Below are positions 35,980-45,242 of a stretch of 64,000 nucleotides of DNA, piece after piece (position 1 is the first letter of the stretch; each line of letters starts with the position of its first letter). The DNA comes from Desmonostoc geniculatum HA4340-LM1 (GTDB taxonomy: Bacteria; Cyanobacteriota; Cyanobacteriia; Cyanobacteriales; Nostocaceae): the NCBI GenBank assembly GCA_019359545.1, contig JAHHHB010000014.1, forward strand, positions 1 to 64,000, given 5' to 3'. The position numbers and the translations under genes were made by a program. The notes under the pieces were generated by a model that was given only the letters and a program-made list of their open reading frames with translations, searched no databases and was not told the DNA's origin.

Positions 35980-37559
35980 GACTCGGGATTGATTGGTAAT
36001 TGAGTAAGTTTTATATAACGTCATTACAAGGTTTTTACGTTAAGTTGACACAGATGACAGCGGTGCTACCCTACCCAAAGTATATATGTATCAAGATTTT
36101 CGTCAAATTGTATTAGCAGATTAGTTTGTATGATGTCTATGCCAAAAATCAACCCTACTGCTGATTAGAAGTTGACTTTACCCAAATTTCATGAAGTACT
36201 TATATTCTCAAATTTCTTAGTATTTTAATTTATACATTTTTAGGTATAAATAATCACATTATAATCAACATTATTTATAAATCGTCTTTTAATCAAACTT
36301 AACCGATGCACTGAAATATCAAAATATTCTTTTTAATAGCTTTTGTGGCTTAGTATCTTGTTGTGTATCAATATTATTAAGCAAAAGCTCAAAAGCATAT
36401 CTTTTGCTTTGTAAGTTTTTTATAAAGAGCGAAAAATAGACTTTTTTTGTCTAAATAAAGATTATTTAAAGTGCGTAGATAATGGCTATAATGAACACAA
36501 TTCCTAAAAATATTGAAATATATAATCATTATTTATAAGTATAATTACCACTAAACAATGATTGAATTTCAAATCTTTTTTGGCAATCATTTCTATTTTA
36601 GTTTAGACCCAATCCAAATTTTTAGTCTCGAATATGCAAGACGATAATTACCTAAAAATAATTTCTATCATCTCCAGATAGATGAAGACAATGAAGAGAA
36701 AAATAATTTGTTGACTTGACAACAAATTATATCGTTAGAGGGAAGAGAAAAAATATCCAAAAATTCATCGTATCTTTACGGGGAGTTAGTCTAAAACCAT
36801 GAAATAAAACTAAAATATTCTTATAGGCAACAGCCAAGTAACATCACGTTTTTCGGTGCGTTAATCTGTGTAATATTACAGATAATGTTGTTAAAATTTA
36901 CCAACAAATCTTGGATATTTACACCCCAGTTTTTTTGAGTAAAAGATTAACAGGAGAAGTGAATCAGTTCAATCAAAAAAAGCCAAAGGTTATGACCGTT
37001 CAAGTAATTTTTCGCTGATTGGTTGCAGTAATACGTGTAGATGTGTGCTTGGTCTAGAGCGATCGCTTATTTACTTACTTTTAAGTAAGTGTTCACTAGT
37101 TATATATACCATTCAAACCTGCCTCAGGGTGAGCATTCAGGTAAAAAAATGATTCTCAAGCTTGACTTTTAGGTGTCATACCAGATGTTCTCTCCAAGAA
37201 CATTGGGTAAACTTGGCTAAAACAGAAGCTCAAATGCTTTCCTTGGAAAATATTTTTGGAAATCTTGATTGAGTCAACACTAGGTGTCTCAAATTCATTG
37301 AGACAATTTAACCGTCAGGCTTTACTCATGCTGTTACTAAGGTTATTATTTTCCAAAGCAAGTATGTGCTTTTTATGCTGTCACAATGGTAACAAAAAGT
37401 GTAGTTTTTTGATTTTTTTAGACAATGATGAATCCTTTGACAAAACGAACAATCTTAATATTAATGGTATTACTTGTTTCCTGACACAAACTCTGATAAT
37501 GTTATCGTTTTCCTCTTTAGTTAGACCTTTTTCGATGATGTAAATATACAGCAAATAGC
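35980..37559. other. 1.6 kb AT-rich gene-poor region
   Basis: No family-like reading frame on either strand. Features seen are a GTAATATTAC palindrome within ATCTGTGTAATATTACAGAT (36868-36887), a TTGTTGACTTGACAACAA near-palindrome at about 36709-36726 and an ACTTAC-TTTTAA-GTAAGT hairpin near 37076. Isolated open frames (for example 37256-37543) look random. The region may hold a long leader or a non-coding RNA for the small gene at 37560. Confidence 0.5.
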
Positions 37560-37736
37560 ATGATAATGACAAATAAAAAATGGGCCGTAAAACGTATAAC
37601 TGTCAACCTCGCAACACAGGAAGCGGAAAAACTAGAAAAATATTGTCAACAAACAGGTAGACCCGCAACTGATGTCATCCGTGAACTGATTAGAAGTTTG
37701 CCTGTGTCTGACGACGGCAAAGATGTAAATAGGTAA
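37560..37736 (+). CDS. Small ribbon-helix-helix (CopG-like) protein
   Basis: A 58-codon gene. The product reads KKWAVKRITVNLATQEAEKL and then EKYCQQTGRPATDVIRELIRSL. This is a ribbon-helix-helix pattern: a short basic beta strand (KRITVNL), helix A, a turn with TGRPATDV, and helix B. Such proteins dimerise and bind DNA through the strand, often as autoregulators or antitoxins. No toxin gene follows. Start ATG at 37560 or 37566. It is the only gene in the long gap before zds, so a regulatory role there is possible but unproven. Confidence 0.65.
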   Translation: MIMTNKKWAVKRITVNLATQEAEKLEKYCQQTGRPATDVIRELIRSLPVSDDGKDVNR

Positions 37737-38010
37737 GAAAATGCTTTCACGACTTACCACATAACTGCTTGACCGCTAAAGAATCGCTGTGATACTTTTT
37801 TGAGTCCACTGCAATGGACAAGAGTTTGTCTAATCGATACAGGCGCGTTATTCTCGCGTCTGGTCATTTGCTGGGACTAAAAGGAGTAAATCAAAGACAT
37901 TTTAGTATTGACATTGCCTGGCCTGAATATGCTGGTGAGTTGATATTAAGTAGCAAATTCCGACGCTAACCCAGTTACAATCTGTAAAGAAACTGAAAAG
38001 GAACGACGGA

Positions 38011-39450
38011 ATGCGTGTTGCAATTGTAGGTGCGGGACTGGCTGGGCTAGCAACCGCAGTAGACCTAGCTGATGCTGGTTGCGAAGTACAGATTTTTGAG
38101 TCTCGTCCGTTTGTGGGTGGTAAAGTTGGCAGTTGGGTTGATGGAGATGGCAACCATCTAGAAATGGGGTTGCATGTATTTTTTGGGTGCTACTACCAAT
38201 TATTTGACTTGATGAAGAAAGTGGGGGTGTTAGAAAACTTACGCCTCAAACAACATACCCACACTTTTATTAACAAAGGAGGCCGGACTGGTGCTTTAGA
38301 TTTTCGCTTTATTACAGGTGCGCCTTTTAATGGCTTAAAAGCATTTTTCACTACTTCTCAATTATCATTGCAGGATAAATTGCAAAATGCGATCGCCTTG
38401 GGTACTAGTCCGATAGTTCGCGGCTTAGTGGACTTTAACGGGGCGATGAAAACCATCCGCAATTTAGATAAAATCAGCTTTGCCGACTGGTTCCGCAGCC
38501 ACGGTGGCAGTAATGGTAGCATCAAACGTATGTGGAACCCCATCGCCTACGCACTGGGGTTTATCGATTGCGAAAACATTTCTGCCCGTTGCATGTTAAC
38601 AATATTCCAGTTCTTTGCAGCCAGAACTGAAGCTTCAGTCCTGCGAATGCTGGAAGGTTCTCCCAATGAGTATTTGCACAAGCCGATTCTGGAATATCTG
38701 GAAGCTAGGGGCACCAAAGTTTACACCCGTCGCCAAGTCCGGGAAATTCAGTATACAGAAACAGACGAACAAACCCGCGTTACAGGCATTATAGTTGCCC
38801 AAGGTGATACAGTAGAAACTATCACTGCTGATGCCTATGTTTTTGCTTGTGATGTTCCAGGTATTCAGCGAATCTTACCCCAACAATGGCGTAAGTGGTC
38901 AGAATTTGACAATATTTATAAACTAGATGCAGTGCCAGTAGCAACAGTGCAATTACGCTTCGATGGTTGGGTGACAGAACTCAACGATGCCCAACAGCGT
39001 AAACAGCTAAATCACGCGGCTGGAATAGATAATTTACTTTACACAGCAGATGCTGATTTTTCTTGTTTTGCCGATTTAGCGTTAACTAGCCCTGCTGATT
39101 ATTATCGCCCAGGACAGGGATCTTTACTACAGCTAGTGCTGACGCCGGGAGATCCCTTTATTGCACAAAGTAATGAAGCGATCGCTCAACATGTCCTCAA
39201 GCAAGTCCATGAACTGTTTCCCTCCTCGCGGGAGTTAAATATGACTTGGCACAGTGTAGTAAAACTTGCTCAGTCTCTCTATCGAGAAGCGCCAGGAATG
39301 GATGTGTATCGTCCCAACCAAAAGACACCAGTGCCTAATTTCTTCCTTGCAGGGAGTTACACTCAGCAAGACTACATTGACAGCATGGAAGGGGCTACTA
39401 TTTCTGGACGGCGTGCAGCAAAAGCGATTTTGGAAAGTTTGAAAAATTGA
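38011..39450 (+). CDS. zds: 9,9'-di-cis-zeta-carotene desaturase
   Basis: Zds (CrtQ) introduces two double bonds into di-cis-zeta-carotene to give prolycopene, using FAD, at the thylakoid/cytoplasmic membrane. The 479-residue protein has the N-terminal dinucleotide motif [18 protein letters not shown] (GAGLAG at 7-12), [33 protein letters not shown], and the C-terminal [20 protein letters not shown] motif of plant-type desaturases. AAAGGAACG precedes the ATG. The next gene is the SRPBCC protein that sits beside zds in other cyanobacteria, which supports the call. Confidence 0.95.
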   Translation: MRVAIVGAGLAGLATAVDLADAGCEVQIFESRPFVGGKVGSWVDGDGNHLEMGLHVFFGCYYQLFDLMKKVGVLENLRLKQHTHTFINKGGRTGALDFRFITGAPFNGLKAFFTTSQLSLQDKLQNAIALGTSPIVRGLVDFNGAMKTIRNLDKISFADWFRSHGGSNGSIKRMWNPIAYALGFIDCENISARCMLTIFQFFAARTEASVLRMLEGSPNEYLHKPILEYLEARGTKVYTRRQVREIQYTETDEQTRVTGIIVAQGDTVETITADAYVFACDVPGIQRILPQQWRKWSEFDNIYKLDAVPVATVQLRFDGWVTELNDAQQRKQLNHAAGIDNLLYTADADFSCFADLALTSPADYYRPGQGSLLQLVLTPGDPFIAQSNEAIAQHVLKQVHELFPSSRELNMTWHSVVKLAQSLYREAPGMDVYRPNQKTPVPNFFLAGSYTQQDYIDSMEGATISGRRAAKAILESLKN

Positions 39451-39503
39451 CAAAGACACCCAGTGACTTTTGTCAAAGAGTAGGCGCCAAGGAAGAAAAA
39501 ATA

Positions 39504-39947
39504 ATGTCAGATTGGTTAGAGCATACTGTACAAATAGAAGTAGAAGCTCCCATAGATTTAGTATGGGGTCTCTGGTCTGATTTGGAGCAAATGCCCCGAT
39601 GGATGAAGTGGATTAATTCAGTAAAGATTCAGCCAGATAATCCGGATATATCTCTTTGGAAATTGAGTAGTAATGGTCTAGAATTTACTTGGAAATCCCG
39701 AATTATTAAAGTTATTCCTAACCAAATTATTCAATGGGAATCCATTGATGGTTTACCGAATCAGGGAGCGATTCGCTTTTACGATCGCCATAGTAGTACT
39801 ATCGTCAAAATGACCATTTCCTATGCCACCCCTGGGATTATTGGCAAAATTATGGATAACTTATTCTTGGGACGGATAGTTGAATCCACAATTCAAGCTG
39901 ATTTGGAAAGGTTTAAACAATACGCGCTGAATGTTAAAGCTAATTGA
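39504..39947 (+). CDS. SRPBCC (polyketide cyclase/START-like) protein
   Basis: A protein of 147 residues in the SRPBCC superfamily: EHTVQIEVEAPIDLVWGLWSDLEQMPRWM is the classic first strand and helix, and GRIVESTIQADLERFKQYA is the closing long helix. These folds bind hydrophobic ligands. Its neighbour position 53 bases after zds is conserved in cyanobacteria (slr0940/slr0941 in Synechocystis), so a role in carotenoid handling is plausible but unproven. The start at 39504 has GGAAG upstream; the frame's earlier start overlaps zds and lacks family likeness. The stop TGA overlaps the end of a miniature element. Confidence 0.85.
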   Translation: MSDWLEHTVQIEVEAPIDLVWGLWSDLEQMPRWMKWINSVKIQPDNPDISLWKLSSNGLEFTWKSRIIKVIPNQIIQWESIDGLPNQGAIRFYDRHSSTIVKMTISYATPGIIGKIMDNLFLGRIVESTIQADLERFKQYALNVKAN

Positions 39948-40158
39948 TGTTGTTTGAAAAGTGGTATGTTGTGATTTTAATCGAATTATTACCCCCCTTA
40001 ATCCCCCCTTATAAAGGGGGGAAACAATAAAATCCGGTTCCCTCCCCTTTATAAAGGGGGGAAACAATAAAATCCGGTTCCCTCCCCTTTATAAGGGGAG
40101 GGTTAGGGTGGGGTAAAAAAATATTTGATACATCAATCATGACTTTTAAAACATCCTC
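39946..40158. mobile_element. Miniature element, GTTTGAAAAGT ends, copy 1
   Basis: The left end is GATGTTGTTTGAAAAGTGG; the right end on the reverse strand is GAGGATGTTTTAAAAGTCA. The interior includes CCCCCTTAATCCCCCC, a duplicated block of about 40 bases (ATAAAGGGGGGAAACAATAA type) and GGGGAGGGTTAGGGTGGGGT. A second copy lies at 52625-52800. The left end overlaps the stop codon of the SRPBCC gene. Confidence 0.75.
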
Positions 40159-40499
40159 TAAGTCCTATCCTAAAAGTCCCAAACAAGCTATACAGTTTTT
40201 ACATCACCGATTTTTTACTTTAGTATGGCTGCGGTTACTAATAATTTTTATCCCTAAAATTTTCAAAATTCCATTATTATCGCAGATACTAAGTGAGGTC
40301 AACTCTTGACTTAACAGATAAAAGCTACCCATAATACTGACGAAATATAATCCATTTTTTCCTTTCTTGAGCGTTATTGTTGCTTTTCTTTGATTCTTTG
40401 TTCCTTTAAGTATTAGAATACCAGCAAAATTGAAGCTACCTGATGCAGTTAATTTGTTGCTATCAACGCTAGCAGCTATATTTCAATGCAGGGGCGACA
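40159..40499. other. Gap between element and ferredoxin gene
   Basis: AT-rich sequence. A 56-codon frame (40139-40309) starts inside the element and has a hydrophobic middle (FFTLVWLRLLIIFI), but has no ribosome binding site or family likeness. Nothing else is recognised. Confidence 0.4.
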
Positions 40500-40736
40500 T
40501 TACCAAGTTGGGTCACTAAACAAATTAATCGTTAATTCCTCACGTGGTGGTATCGCTGTGATACAGGCGCGGATGTTCTCTCCATCTTCTAATTCCACAG
40601 TGCAAGCGTAACAAGACCCCATCAGACAACCGGTGGGAATAAATACTCCAGCCCGGTCTGCTACATCCAAAAGGGCTTCTCCCACTTCGGCGTCTACTGT
40701 GACATCATCTGGTAAAAAGCGGACACGAACAATCAT
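40500..40736 (-). CDS. 2Fe-2S ferredoxin, plant-type
   Basis: A 78-residue ferredoxin with four ligand cysteines in the CX4CX2C...C order: C37, C42 and C45 in GCLMGSCYACTVEL, and C58 in IRACITAIP. The first part (IVRVRFLPDDVTVDAEVGEALLDVADRAG) is the usual beta-grasp. The short form, lacking the long acidic loops of PetF, suggests a specialised electron carrier rather than the main photosynthetic ferredoxin. The start at 40736 is one codon inside the longer frame. cobQ lies upstream on the same strand's far side with repeats between, so there is no clear operon. Confidence 0.9.
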   Translation of the reverse strand: MIVRVRFLPDDVTVDAEVGEALLDVADRAGVFIPTGCLMGSCYACTVELEDGENIRACITAIPPREELTINLFSDPTW

Positions 40737-40739
40737 CAA

Positions 40740-40839
40740 TCTTACGCATTTAATTTAGTATTGTTCTTTGTCATTTGTCATTTGTCGTTTGTCTTTCGTT
40801 TTTTGACCAATGACTAATGACATTTCAAAGCATTTTACC
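40740..40839. repeat. TTGTCAT array then CAATGACTAATGAC
   Basis: TTTGTCATTTGTCATTTGTC units followed by ACCAATGACTAATGACA, the complementary half. Same family as the arrays at 18165 and 33291. Confidence 0.7.
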
Positions 40840-42318
40840 TTAAGACAAAAACGGAGTTAAGTCTAAATGGTTTTCAACTTCAGTGGCTAGGGAATCCAAA
40901 ATCTGCTCTCTGTGTTCGCGGTAGTTAGCGACACCAGTGGGCAAAGATTTTAAACCCCGTTGTTGACGGAGGCGATTTAACCAAGCCCGTCGCCAAGGAC
41001 CGTTGTCAAAAATGCCGTGGAGGTAAGTACCCCAAACTGATTGACAACTATCAACTAACCCTAAGTTAATATCGTCAAATAGCGCATGGTAGGATTGGCT
41101 ATCTATTCCTTGCTGTTCAATGCGCGATCGCCCTTGATGGATCTCAAAGCCATTGACTGGCAAGCCTACTTGGGGATAATTTGAGCTAACTTGCCGCTGG
41201 CGAGCGATTTTCTGTCCTGTAATTACAGTTCTGATTGGTAAAAGATTTAACCCCTGATATCTGCCAGCTTGTCCCTCTATCCCTTCTGGGTCGGCTATGA
41301 TTTGTCCCAGCATTTGATATCCACCGCAGATGCCTAAAACCGTTCCCCCAGAAGCAGCATAATGTTGGATAGCTTCTGCCATACCGCTTTTTTGCAGCAG
41401 GAGCAAATCAGCAATTGTGGTCTTTGTACCTGGGATAATTACTGCGTCTGGATGTCCTAAATCTTGCTTAGGACTAAGAAATTTTACAGAAACTGTGCTT
41501 TCTGATTCTAGTGGGTCAAAGTCAGTGAAATTGGCAATTCTGGGTAAGCGGATAACGGCAATATTGAGGTCAGTATGGGCTTTGCTTGATTGACGTTCTA
41601 GTAAATCAAGGGAATCTTCGGCGGGAAATACTTCTTGTAAGTAGGGTATAACGCCAACAACAGGAATACCTGTGCGTTCTTCTAACCATTTTATTCCTGG
41701 TTCTAGGAGCGATCGCTGTCCCCGGAACTTATTAATTACTACACCTTTAATTAAAGCGCGTTCATCTGGTTCCAATAACTCTAGAGTGCCTACTACATGG
41801 GCAAAAGCACCACCCCGGTCAATATCAACTACTAGTATCGTTGGCGCATTTAAATATTTTGCCACCCGCATGTTAGTTAAATCGCGGTGCTTGAGGTTAA
41901 TTTCTGCTGGACTACCGGCACCTTCACAAACCAACAAGTCAAATTCTGTTCCTAAATGCTGTAGAGATTCTTCAATTGTCCGCCACCCCAGTTCAAAATA
42001 TTGCTCGTAGTAATCTGCGGCATCCACTTTGCCCACAGGTCTACCTTTGATAATTACTTGGGAAGTCATATCTCCTTGGGGTTTGAGTAAAATTGGGTTC
42101 ATTTCTACCCAAGGTACGACTCCCGCAGCCCAAGCTTGTACTGCTTGGGCGTAGCCAATTTCTCCACCACTGGCAGTGACATAAGCATTTAAAGCCATAT
42201 TTTGACCTTTAAAGGGAGCCACTCGCCAGCCACGCCGCGACAAAATTCGACAAATAGCTGTAGTTAAGAGTGATTTTCCTGCGTGGGATGTTGTCCCCAC
42301 CACCATAATTGATTTCAT
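40840..42318 (-). CDS. cobQ: Cobyric acid synthase
   Basis: CobQ amidates adenosylcobyrinic acid a,c-diamide at four side chains using glutamine and ATP in cobalamin synthesis. The N-terminal ATP-binding domain has VVGTTSHAGKSLLTTAICRIL (P-loop-like), FKGQNMALNAYVT and VCEGAGSPAEINL. The C-terminal glutaminase-like domain has GTVLGICGGYQMLG (nucleophile Cys) and VWGTYLHGIFDN (His). The length (492) is normal. The start at 42318 skips two residues of a longer frame. It is the usual cobalamin gene of cyanobacteria; a CobT-like gene lies 20 kb away on the same strand. Confidence 0.95.
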   Translation of the reverse strand: MKSIMVVGTTSHAGKSLLTTAICRILSRRGWRVAPFKGQNMALNAYVTASGGEIGYAQAVQAWAAGVVPWVEMNPILLKPQGDMTSQVIIKGRPVGKVDAADYYEQYFELGWRTIEESLQHLGTEFDLLVCEGAGSPAEINLKHRDLTNMRVAKYLNAPTILVVDIDRGGAFAHVVGTLELLEPDERALIKGVVINKFRGQRSLLEPGIKWLEERTGIPVVGVIPYLQEVFPAEDSLDLLERQSSKAHTDLNIAVIRLPRIANFTDFDPLESESTVSVKFLSPKQDLGHPDAVIIPGTKTTIADLLLLQKSGMAEAIQHYAASGGTVLGICGGYQMLGQIIADPEGIEGQAGRYQGLNLLPIRTVITGQKIARQRQVSSNYPQVGLPVNGFEIHQGRSRIEQQGIDSQSYHALFDDINLGLVDSCQSVWGTYLHGIFDNGPWRRAWLNRLRQQRGLKSLPTGVANYREHREQILDSLATEVENHLDLTPFLS

Positions 42319-42349
42319 AGTCACTATTAGATTTTTAAGGTATAGGGTG

Positions 42350-42460
42350 AAATTTTAGGGGCATGGGAGATGAGGGAGATGAGGGAGACAAGGGAAAAAA
42401 CTCGAGCCAATGCCCCATGCCCCATGCCCCATACGCAATGCCCAATGCCCAATACCTCAC
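42350..42460. repeat. GATGAGGGA and CCCCATG arrays
   Basis: GGGGCATGGGAGATGAGGGAGATGAGGG-type units followed by CAATGCCCCATGCCCC units. They are complementary halves upstream of cobQ. Confidence 0.7.
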
Positions 42461-42551
42461 CACATTGTAAAGACTTCATGAATGGGTGTCATGTTTCCGT
42501 ATATTTATTGTTCCCTTTGATTCGCTAATGCTAACTCTTGAGTTTTCTGTT

Positions 42552-42956
42552 CTAAAAGGGTAACCGCAACCAGCGAACGATCGCATCGTATAAACGATCG
42601 CGCCATGAAGGATTACGCCAACTTTTTCCCTGATATTTTTCTATCAACTGGCGTCCCAAGGGAGTGAGGCGAAAACTATCTGTAATTCCCTGTCCATCGA
42701 CTTCTCGCCGCAATACACCGACTTGAATTAGCCAGCCCAAAGCGTCGTCACATGCTAATTCTGATAAAGGGCGCTGAGTATAGCCCTGATTAAATCCATT
42801 TTCTAAGGCGATCGCATTCAATGATACACTCTGGTGTCGCATGACTTCAAATAACGATGGATTAAAGGGCGAACATATTAGCGATCGCTCCGCTCTTTCT
42901 ATTGTGCTGGGAGGATAGACAAAAGTTTTTGGGTTTTGGGAATCAACAGGAGGCAT
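42552..42956 (-). CDS. Conserved cyanobacterial protein (Npun_F0494-like)
   Basis: A 134-residue soluble protein: FVYPPSTIERAERSLICSPF, then LFEVMRHQSVSLNAIALENG, ACDDALGWLIQVGVLRREVDGQG, SFRLTPLGRQLIEKYQG and a basic C terminus WRDRLYDAIVRWLRLPF. The middle looks like a winged-helix fold (a helix pair and an LTPLGRQL wing, as in small regulators). I recall it as the Npun_F0494 family; the function is unknown. The PrxQ gene is divergent from it, with about 190 bases between starts. Confidence 0.7.
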   Translation of the reverse strand: MPPVDSQNPKTFVYPPSTIERAERSLICSPFNPSLFEVMRHQSVSLNAIALENGFNQGYTQRPLSELACDDALGWLIQVGVLRREVDGQGITDSFRLTPLGRQLIEKYQGKSWRNPSWRDRLYDAIVRWLRLPF

Positions 42957-43149
42957 TGTGTATGGGGAGAAATTTTTCTTTGAATAAAAATTAATTTCAG
43001 AATATATTCTTTTGCACCAGTTACCTGATCTAAGCAGAATTTAATTACCTAAAATATAGTTATGTTATTTTTTAGTAAATATATTTAATCATTATAAATT
43101 AATGTAAAATTTCAAGTGCATCAACAATCTGAAACAGGAAAGGTTAATT

Positions 43150-43587
43150 ATGCCTCTAGCAGTTGGTACGGATGCACCTGCATTTACCGCCAAAGATACA
43201 AACGGCAACACAGTCTCTTTATCTGATTTTGCTGGCAAGACAGTTGTTTTGTATTTTTACCCCAAAGATGACACTCCAGGCTGCACCAAACAAGCCTGTA
43301 GTTTTCGGGACGCCCAATCTGAATATCAAGGTAAAGATCTGGTAGTGCTGGGAGTCAGTGCAGATGATGAAGTCTCTCATCAGGCATTCACCCAAAAATA
43401 TAATTTGAATTTTCCTTTACTGGCTGACACCGACAAATCCCTCATCAAAGCTTTCGATGTGGATGGCGGCGGTTACGCCAAGCGCGTCACCTACATAATT
43501 GGCCCTGACGGCAAAATTACCCATGTTGACGCAAGTGTAAATACCACCACCCATGCCCAGGATGTTTTAGCTGCACTTGGGCTGTAA
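43150..43587 (+). CDS. Peroxiredoxin, PrxQ/BCP type
   Basis: A thiol peroxidase of 145 residues that reduces hydrogen and alkyl peroxides with electrons from thioredoxin. The peroxidatic C45 and resolving C50 are in FYPKDDTPGCTKQACSFRD, the CX4C pattern of the atypical two-cysteine BCP/PrxQ class. LVVLGVSADDEVSHQAF and FPLLADTDKSLIKAF are also typical. There is no signal peptide, so it is cytosolic. GAAACAGGAAAGG precedes the ATG. A strong hairpin follows 36 bases after the stop. Confidence 0.93.
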   Translation: MPLAVGTDAPAFTAKDTNGNTVSLSDFAGKTVVLYFYPKDDTPGCTKQACSFRDAQSEYQGKDLVVLGVSADDEVSHQAFTQKYNLNFPLLADTDKSLIKAFDVDGGGYAKRVTYIIGPDGKITHVDASVNTTTHAQDVLAALGL

Positions 43588-43623
43588 TTTTTTGCCTGAT
43601 AACTAACGATTTTTGAAAAGTCT

Positions 43624-43655
43624 AACCCCAACCCCAAACCTTTGGGGTTGGGGTT
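43624..43655. terminator. Bidirectional terminator hairpin
   Basis: AACCCCAACCCCAAA pairs with TTTGGGGTTGGGGTT across a 2-base centre, a 15-base perfect stem. It lies between two convergent genes (PrxQ and the secreted Q-rich protein) and can serve both. Confidence 0.85.
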
Positions 43656-43667
43656 ATTAATTTGAAT

Positions 43668-44147
43668 TCAGTTACCCGATGGTAATTTAAACGATGGTAA
43701 CTGTGGGGTTGTTTGCCGTGCTTGTTGGCATTGGAGTGTTTGTTGTTGACTTGCTTTCAAAGGCTCAGCTGTTGCTGGTTGAGTTGATGATGTCGCCGAC
43801 GTCGATGGTGGGGTTGTTGGCTGCGCTTGTTGACGACATTGGAGTAATTGTTGTTGTCTGGCTCTAAAGGCTGCTGCGCTTGAATCTAGTTGTTCGTTCT
43901 GTTGTTGAGAATTCCAGTTGAGAGTTCCGAAGTTTGCCCGATGAATCAGATCGAACATGTTGAAATTATCTGAGTTCGAGCGGGAGAACGGATCGGTATT
44001 TTGGTCTGTTGTACTATTACTAGGAAAAGTATCCGCTGGGCTGCTGATCTGAGCCAAACTAGGTTCAGCCATCAGTAAAGGAGCAAAACTAATTCCTGCT
44101 GCGGTAGCCAAGAAGAGTCTAGCAATTTGTAAAAATGGTTTTTTCAT
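43668..44147 (-). CDS. Secreted Gln-rich protein of unknown function
   Basis: A 159-residue protein with a signal peptide (MKKPFLQIARLFLATAAGISF, cleavage probably after SLA near 30-32). The mature part is low-complexity, rich in Q, S and T. It has two related blocks (QQQLLQCRQQAQPTTP and QQQTLQCQQARQTTPQ) that each carry one cysteine; these two Cys could pair. No known domain. It may be periplasmic. It is convergent with the PrxQ gene. Confidence 0.7.
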   Translation of the reverse strand: MKKPFLQIARLFLATAAGISFAPLLMAEPSLAQISSPADTFPSNSTTDQNTDPFSRSNSDNFNMFDLIHRANFGTLNWNSQQQNEQLDSSAAAFRARQQQLLQCRQQAQPTTPPSTSATSSTQPATAEPLKASQQQTLQCQQARQTTPQLPSFKLPSGN

Positions 44148-44179
44148 GGATTTTGACTCGAAAATTGCTCTATCTTATC

Positions 44180-45067
44180 TTAAGCAAGAGTCCGTCGCAG
44201 TTGGGGCTGAATGCTAACTAAAGCGACAAGGGCAAAGCCAAACAACACCAACAACGCCCCCCCAAAGGTAACATCACCCCAAGGAGCCTGGATGACTACA
44301 CTATCCAAAGCCCAACTATTGTGGAGATAGAGATAGCGAATGGGTTCGATCGCATAACTAAGGGGATTTAGGGTAGCCACAACCTGTAACCACTGCGGCA
44401 TAAACGATAGAGGAGCCAAAGCAGTACTAGCGAATAATAATGGTAGGTTAGTAACAAAAATTACCGCAATTAATTCAATGTGACCGGGTAAGGCAAAAGC
44501 CAAGCCCAGGGAAATGGCTGTCACACCCAAAGCTAAGAGAAAAACAATTAAAGCGATCGCACCCAAACCAGCTGCATCAGGTAGTCCCGCACCTAAAAAC
44601 GCCGCTGCTCCTACAATTACTGCTGCTTGGAGTAAACTTTGGCTGATGATGAAAATTGCCGAAGCAAAGACAATGGAAAACCGTGATGCTAGAGGTGCTA
44701 CCAGCAAACGATTCAAAAAGCCGAACTCGCGGTCAAACATCACGGGCAAACCAGCATTTAGCGCTCCAGCGAAGGCTGTAAATACAATTACTCCAGCAGC
44801 CAAAAATTGTCCGTAATTTGTCGTACTGCCAAACAAGCCCTTGGGTGCATTTTGGAATAAAGCGCCAAACAGCACCAACCACATGACTGGCTGAATAATC
44901 CCAGCGACTAATGTTGAGGGACGGCGTTGCAACTGAATAAACAAGCGACGAGTTAAAGCCAGCGTCTCTTGTACCAAGTCACCGAAAAAATTAGAAGCAG
45001 GATTAGCATCTGCTTGTAGCGACGCTAGCGGTTGCCAATTGATATCGGATTTAGGAGTAACACTCAT
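44180..45067 (-). CDS. ABC-2 type transporter permease
   Basis: A 295-residue membrane protein with about six hydrophobic helices in the ABC-2 (DrrB/NodJ) arrangement: LFIQLQRRPSTLVAGIIQPVM, GVIVFTAFAGALNAGLPVMFD with REFGFLNRLLVAPL (family motif), and LLFASTALAPLSFMPQWLQ. It would form the membrane part of the exporter whose ATPase gene lies upstream. The substrate is unknown. The start at 45067 (MSVTPKSDINWQ) is chosen because the longer frame (to 45232) is made of repeat-encoded residues such as [11 protein letters not shown]. The two genes are about 175 bases apart, filled by repeats. Confidence 0.88.
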   Translation of the reverse strand: MSVTPKSDINWQPLASLQADANPASNFFGDLVQETLALTRRLFIQLQRRPSTLVAGIIQPVMWLVLFGALFQNAPKGLFGSTTNYGQFLAAGVIVFTAFAGALNAGLPVMFDREFGFLNRLLVAPLASRFSIVFASAIFIISQSLLQAAVIVGAAAFLGAGLPDAAGLGAIALIVFLLALGVTAISLGLAFALPGHIELIAVIFVTNLPLLFASTALAPLSFMPQWLQVVATLNPLSYAIEPIRYLYLHNSWALDSVVIQAPWGDVTFGGALLVLFGFALVALVSIQPQLRRTLA

Positions 45068-45242
45068 AAGAATTTTGGATTTTGGATTTTGGATTTTAGA
45101 TTGGAGGTTGGGCATTGGGAAGAAGCAGGGGGGCAGGCGGCGGGGGGCAGAGGGGAAGATTTTCTCCCCTGCTCCCTGCTCCCTGCTCCCCATCTCCCCA
45201 TCTGCCCATCTGCCCATCTCCCCATGCCCCATTCCCCATTCC
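45068..45242. repeat. TTTTGGA, GGGGCAG, CTCCCTG and CCCATCT arrays
   Basis: Four repeat types in succession between the two genes of the ABC exporter. All three forward frames and one reverse frame are open through it, as expected for short-unit repeats whose length is not a multiple of stop codons. Confidence 0.8.

Noticed and set aside
37256-37572. Frames on both strands in the AT-rich gap
   Set aside because: Composition-driven open frames that overlap each other and show no family pattern.
40139-40309. 56-codon frame with hydrophobic centre
   Set aside because: Starts inside a miniature element, no ribosome binding site, no family; too weak to call.
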